33,097 bases of DNA from Terriglobia bacterium (GTDB lineage Bacteria; Acidobacteriota; Terriglobia; Bryobacterales; Bryobacteraceae), in NCBI GenBank assembly GCA_021325175.1, contig JAJPHS010000054.1, positions 1 through 33,097 on the forward strand, read 5' to 3'. The notes beneath the pieces were generated by a model. That model searched no databases, was not told the DNA's origin, and worked only from the letters and a program-made list of their open reading frames with translations. Made by a program: the position numbers and the translations under genes. Shown piece after piece: positions 31,867 through 33,097 of the stretch; position 1 is the stretch's first letter, and each line of letters starts with the position of its first letter.

Positions 31867-32187
31867 ATGGATCGGATGAAGGAGCAAGACAAGCTGGAAG
31901 CGCTCTTTGCGGAGTATCGCGCGGCATGTCCCGATCCGGAGCCAAGCGCCGGCTTCACGCCGGGCCTGTGGCGGCGGATTGAAGCGCGGCGCTCTTCGAA
32001 CCTGAAGGTCTTCCGCATGCTCGCGCAGGTTTGCGTCGGCGCGACGCTGGCCCTGACCGTGCTGATCGGTCTGGTGCTGATCCCGCGCTTTGAACAGGCG
32101 CCGGTGGCGAGTACGACTTACGCCGACGCCCTGGCCGCGGAGCATCCCAATACTTACGTCGATATTTTCGCGGGCGAGATCAAATGA
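31867..32187 (+). CDS. Single-pass membrane protein, probable anti-sigma factor
   Basis: The product has 106 residues. The cytoplasmic N-terminal part (MDRMKEQDKLEALFAEYRAA) is a charged helix, and one membrane span lies at about residues 51-72 (MLAQVCVGATLALTVLIGLV). A short periplasmic tail ends VDIFAGEIK. It lacks the zinc-binding HxxxCxxC of ZAS anti-sigma factors. Its place directly after the sigma gene (30 nt), and its overlap with the Spy-like gene (ATGA), suggest a CnrY-like role, binding the sigma factor in the cytoplasm. That role is inference. Confidence 0.75.
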   Translation: MDRMKEQDKLEALFAEYRAACPDPEPSAGFTPGLWRRIEARRSSNLKVFRMLAQVCVGATLALTVLIGLVLIPRFEQAPVASTTYADALAAEHPNTYVDIFAGEIK

Positions 32188-32588
32188 AGCTGTCGCGGGG
32201 CGCGATCGCCTTTTATATCGTGCTTGTTTTCTTAAGCGGCGTCGTACTCGGCGCCGTCGGGCATCGCTTTTATTTGGTTTCGACAACCCCCGCGCGTCCG
32301 AATCCGGAAGAGGTTCGCAAGCGCGTCACCGCCGAATATCGGGAGCGGCTGAAACTCACCGATGATCAGATCGCCAAGCTCAACATGATCATGGATGAGA
32401 CTCGCGCGCGCATTGAAGAGACGCGGCGCCAGATGCATCCCGCCTATCAGAAGATTCGCGAAGAGCAGCAGGAGAAATTTCGCGAGATCCTCACGCCGGA
32501 GCAGCAGGCTGAATACGACAAGATCCGCAAGGAGCGGGAACAGCATCAAAAACAGGGCGGGCACGGTCCCGGCGGGCCTGGCGTGTAG
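32184..32588 (+). CDS. Spy/CpxP/CnrX-like periplasmic sensor or chaperone
   Basis: The product has 134 residues with an N-terminal membrane anchor or signal (AFYIVLVFLSGVVLGAVG, residues 9-26). A helical periplasmic domain then carries ERLKLTDDQIAKLNMIMDET and REILTPEQQAEYDKIRKERE, the LTxxQ/LTPEQ repeat of Spy, CpxP, ZraP and CnrX proteins. The C-terminus is His/Gly-rich (HQKQGGHGPGGPG), which could bind metal. Together with the two preceding genes it forms a three-gene sigma/anti-sigma/sensor unit like cnrYXH. The signal (metal or misfolded protein) is not known. Confidence 0.85.
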   Translation: MKLSRGAIAFYIVLVFLSGVVLGAVGHRFYLVSTTPARPNPEEVRKRVTAEYRERLKLTDDQIAKLNMIMDETRARIEETRRQMHPAYQKIREEQQEKFREILTPEQQAEYDKIRKEREQHQKQGGHGPGGPGV

Positions 32589-32592
32589 CGGT

Positions 32593-32835
32593 CTATCCGA
32601 CCGGCTGTTTCTTTTTGGCTTCCGCCGCCGCCCGGACCTTCTGATATTTCTTCTGGAAACGGTCCACACGGCCCTCGGTATCCACCAGCTTCTGCCGGCC
32701 GGTAAAGAACGGATGGCAGTTCGAGCAGATCTCCACGCGGATGTCGCCTTTGTGCGCCGAGCGCGTGCGGAACGTGTGGCCGCAGGCGCAAACCACGTTC
32801 ACTTCTTCATAGGCGGGATGAATTCCGGCTTTCAT
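32593..32835 (-). CDS. rpmE: 50S ribosomal protein L31 (zinc form)
   Basis: The 80-residue protein has the zinc-binding cysteines Cys16, Cys18, Cys37 and Cys40 (VVCACGHTF and [12 protein letters not shown]) of the C+ type of L31. The core [20 protein letters not shown] is canonical. It ends in a basic tail after RFQKKYQK. It converges on the Spy-like gene with only 4 nt between the two stops. Zinc-type L31 is the form used when zinc is plentiful. Confidence 0.95.
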   Translation of the reverse strand: MKAGIHPAYEEVNVVCACGHTFRTRSAHKGDIRVEICSNCHPFFTGRQKLVDTEGRVDRFQKKYQKVRAAAEAKKKQPVG

Positions 32836-32867
32836 AGGGGAACCCTCAGTTTAACACATTCGGCAAC

Positions 32868-32908
32868 AAAAAACCCCGTTTCGCCGATTCGGCGGGAACG
32901 GGGTTTTT
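32868..32908. terminator. Strong bidirectional intrinsic terminator
   Basis: AAAAAACCCCGTT is followed by TCGCCG, a short ATT loop, CGGCGG and AACGGGGTTTTT. The stem is about 15 bp with one bulge, flanked by an A-run on one side and a T-run on the other, so it works in both directions. On the minus strand it ends the small unit at 32930-33087, 22 nt after its stop codon, and it insulates rpmE from it. Confidence 0.85.
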
Positions 32909-32929
32909 CAATCTGACTAAAGAACGGAC

Positions 32930-33065
32930 TCAGTTCGCGTGAGCAGGCCGATGAGCAGGAACAGCGGCCCCGTCACTGAACGAAACCTGTACGTTAGGAG
33001 CGTCGACTTTAAGAGTCGGCCACCTCACGCGTATTTTGAGTGCAGTCTTTACTACCAGGTATCAT
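32930..33065 (-). other. Small minus-strand unit with overlapping short frames (possible peptide or RNA gene)
   Basis: Behind the super-Shine-Dalgarno element an ATG at 33065 opens an 18-codon frame (MIPGSKDCTQNTREVADS) that stops at 33009. In the +1 frame a longer run of 42 codons (from CTG at 33058: VVKTALKIRVRWPTLKV, then DAPNVQVSFSDGAAVPAHRP) ends at 32930, 22 nt before the terminator. The longer frame lacks an ATG/GTG/TTG near the Shine-Dalgarno element. It could be reached by a +1 frameshift from the short frame or by an unusual start, or the unit may be an RNA and not code. I do not recognise it. Confidence 0.4.
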
Positions 33066-33071
33066 TCGACT

Positions 33072-33087
33072 GGACCACCTCCTTTCT
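33072..33087 (-). promoter_or_regulatory. Super-Shine-Dalgarno element
   Basis: The minus strand reads AGAAAGGAGGTGGTCC. All 16 bases can pair with a 16S rRNA 3' end of the form GGATCACCTCCTTTCT, with a single G-U. Ordinary ribosome-binding sites pair over 4-7 bases. It lies 6 nt upstream of the ATG at 33065, or 12 nt when measured from the GGAGG core. Confidence 0.7.
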
Positions 33088-33097
33088 CAGTGATGCC

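Noticed and set aside
33072..33087. 3' end of a 16S rRNA gene on the plus strand
   Set aside because: Only the terminal 16 bases resemble it. The conserved helix 45 and the preceding sequence are absent, so it is better read as a minus-strand Shine-Dalgarno element.

Overview
The window is GC-rich, densely coded chromosomal DNA from a Gram-negative-type bacterium. I read it as an Acidobacteriota chromosome, probably of the Bryobacter/Solibacter kind. That placement is inferred from the style of the proteins (a MerR-type HTH fused to TPR repeats, Tad-like TadE/TadG proteins, a DUF2760/Hsp70 pair, many lineage-restricted hypotheticals) and is not proven. There is no sign of an IS element, prophage, CRISPR array or integron. 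Almost everything is core or lineage-core content.

Layout. (1) 1-3333, minus: the str operon rpsL-rpsG-fusA-tuf, with a near-consensus sigma70 promoter and a leader of about 210 nt; tuf runs off the left edge. Just upstream lies a C-terminal relic of an LptB-like ABC ATPase. (2) 3572-5829, minus: two TadE-like pseudopilins and a TadG-like protein without the rest of a Tad machine, preceded by a LuxR-type response regulator (6058-6723) and a STAS/RsbW partner-switching pair (6778-7583). (3) 7684-14866, minus: a long tandem run of lineage proteins: a probably frameshifted hypothetical, a DUF697-like protein, a PD-(D/E)XK nuclease-like protein, a small hypothetical, a SirB1/transglutaminase-like TPR protein, a cupin, UDP-glucose dehydrogenase, an ATP-grasp ligase and a zinc-ribbon protein. 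(4) 14909-23099, plus: a large exported protein, a minimal zincin, thiE, a MerR-TPR protein, a DUF2760 protein, an Hsp70 with a long C-terminal extension, and thiL. (5) 23078-26574, minus: cysM, a JAMM peptidase, a CysO-MoeZ-rhodanese fusion and maf. (6) 26671-30973, minus: uvrD/pcrA, a tiny basic protein, tRNA-Ala(CGC), a methyltransferase and an HDOD protein. (7) 31273-32588, plus: an ECF sigma factor, a membrane anti-sigma-like protein and a Spy/CpxP-like periplasmic sensor, then rpmE (minus). The right edge holds a terminator and a small unexplained minus-strand unit headed by a Shine-Dalgarno element complementary to 16 nt of the 16S rRNA tail.

The most interesting system is the sulfur-carrier cysteine-synthesis operon in region 5. 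Its ubiquitin-like carrier, ending in Gly-Gly like mycobacterial CysO, is fused in frame to the N-terminus of its own E1-like activating enzyme, which also carries a rhodanese domain. The neighbouring JAMM peptidase gene overlaps the fusion gene. The carrier needs a free C-terminal glycine to be activated, so the layout suggests that the JAMM enzyme may release it from the fusion. The second highlight is the super-Shine-Dalgarno unit at the right edge.
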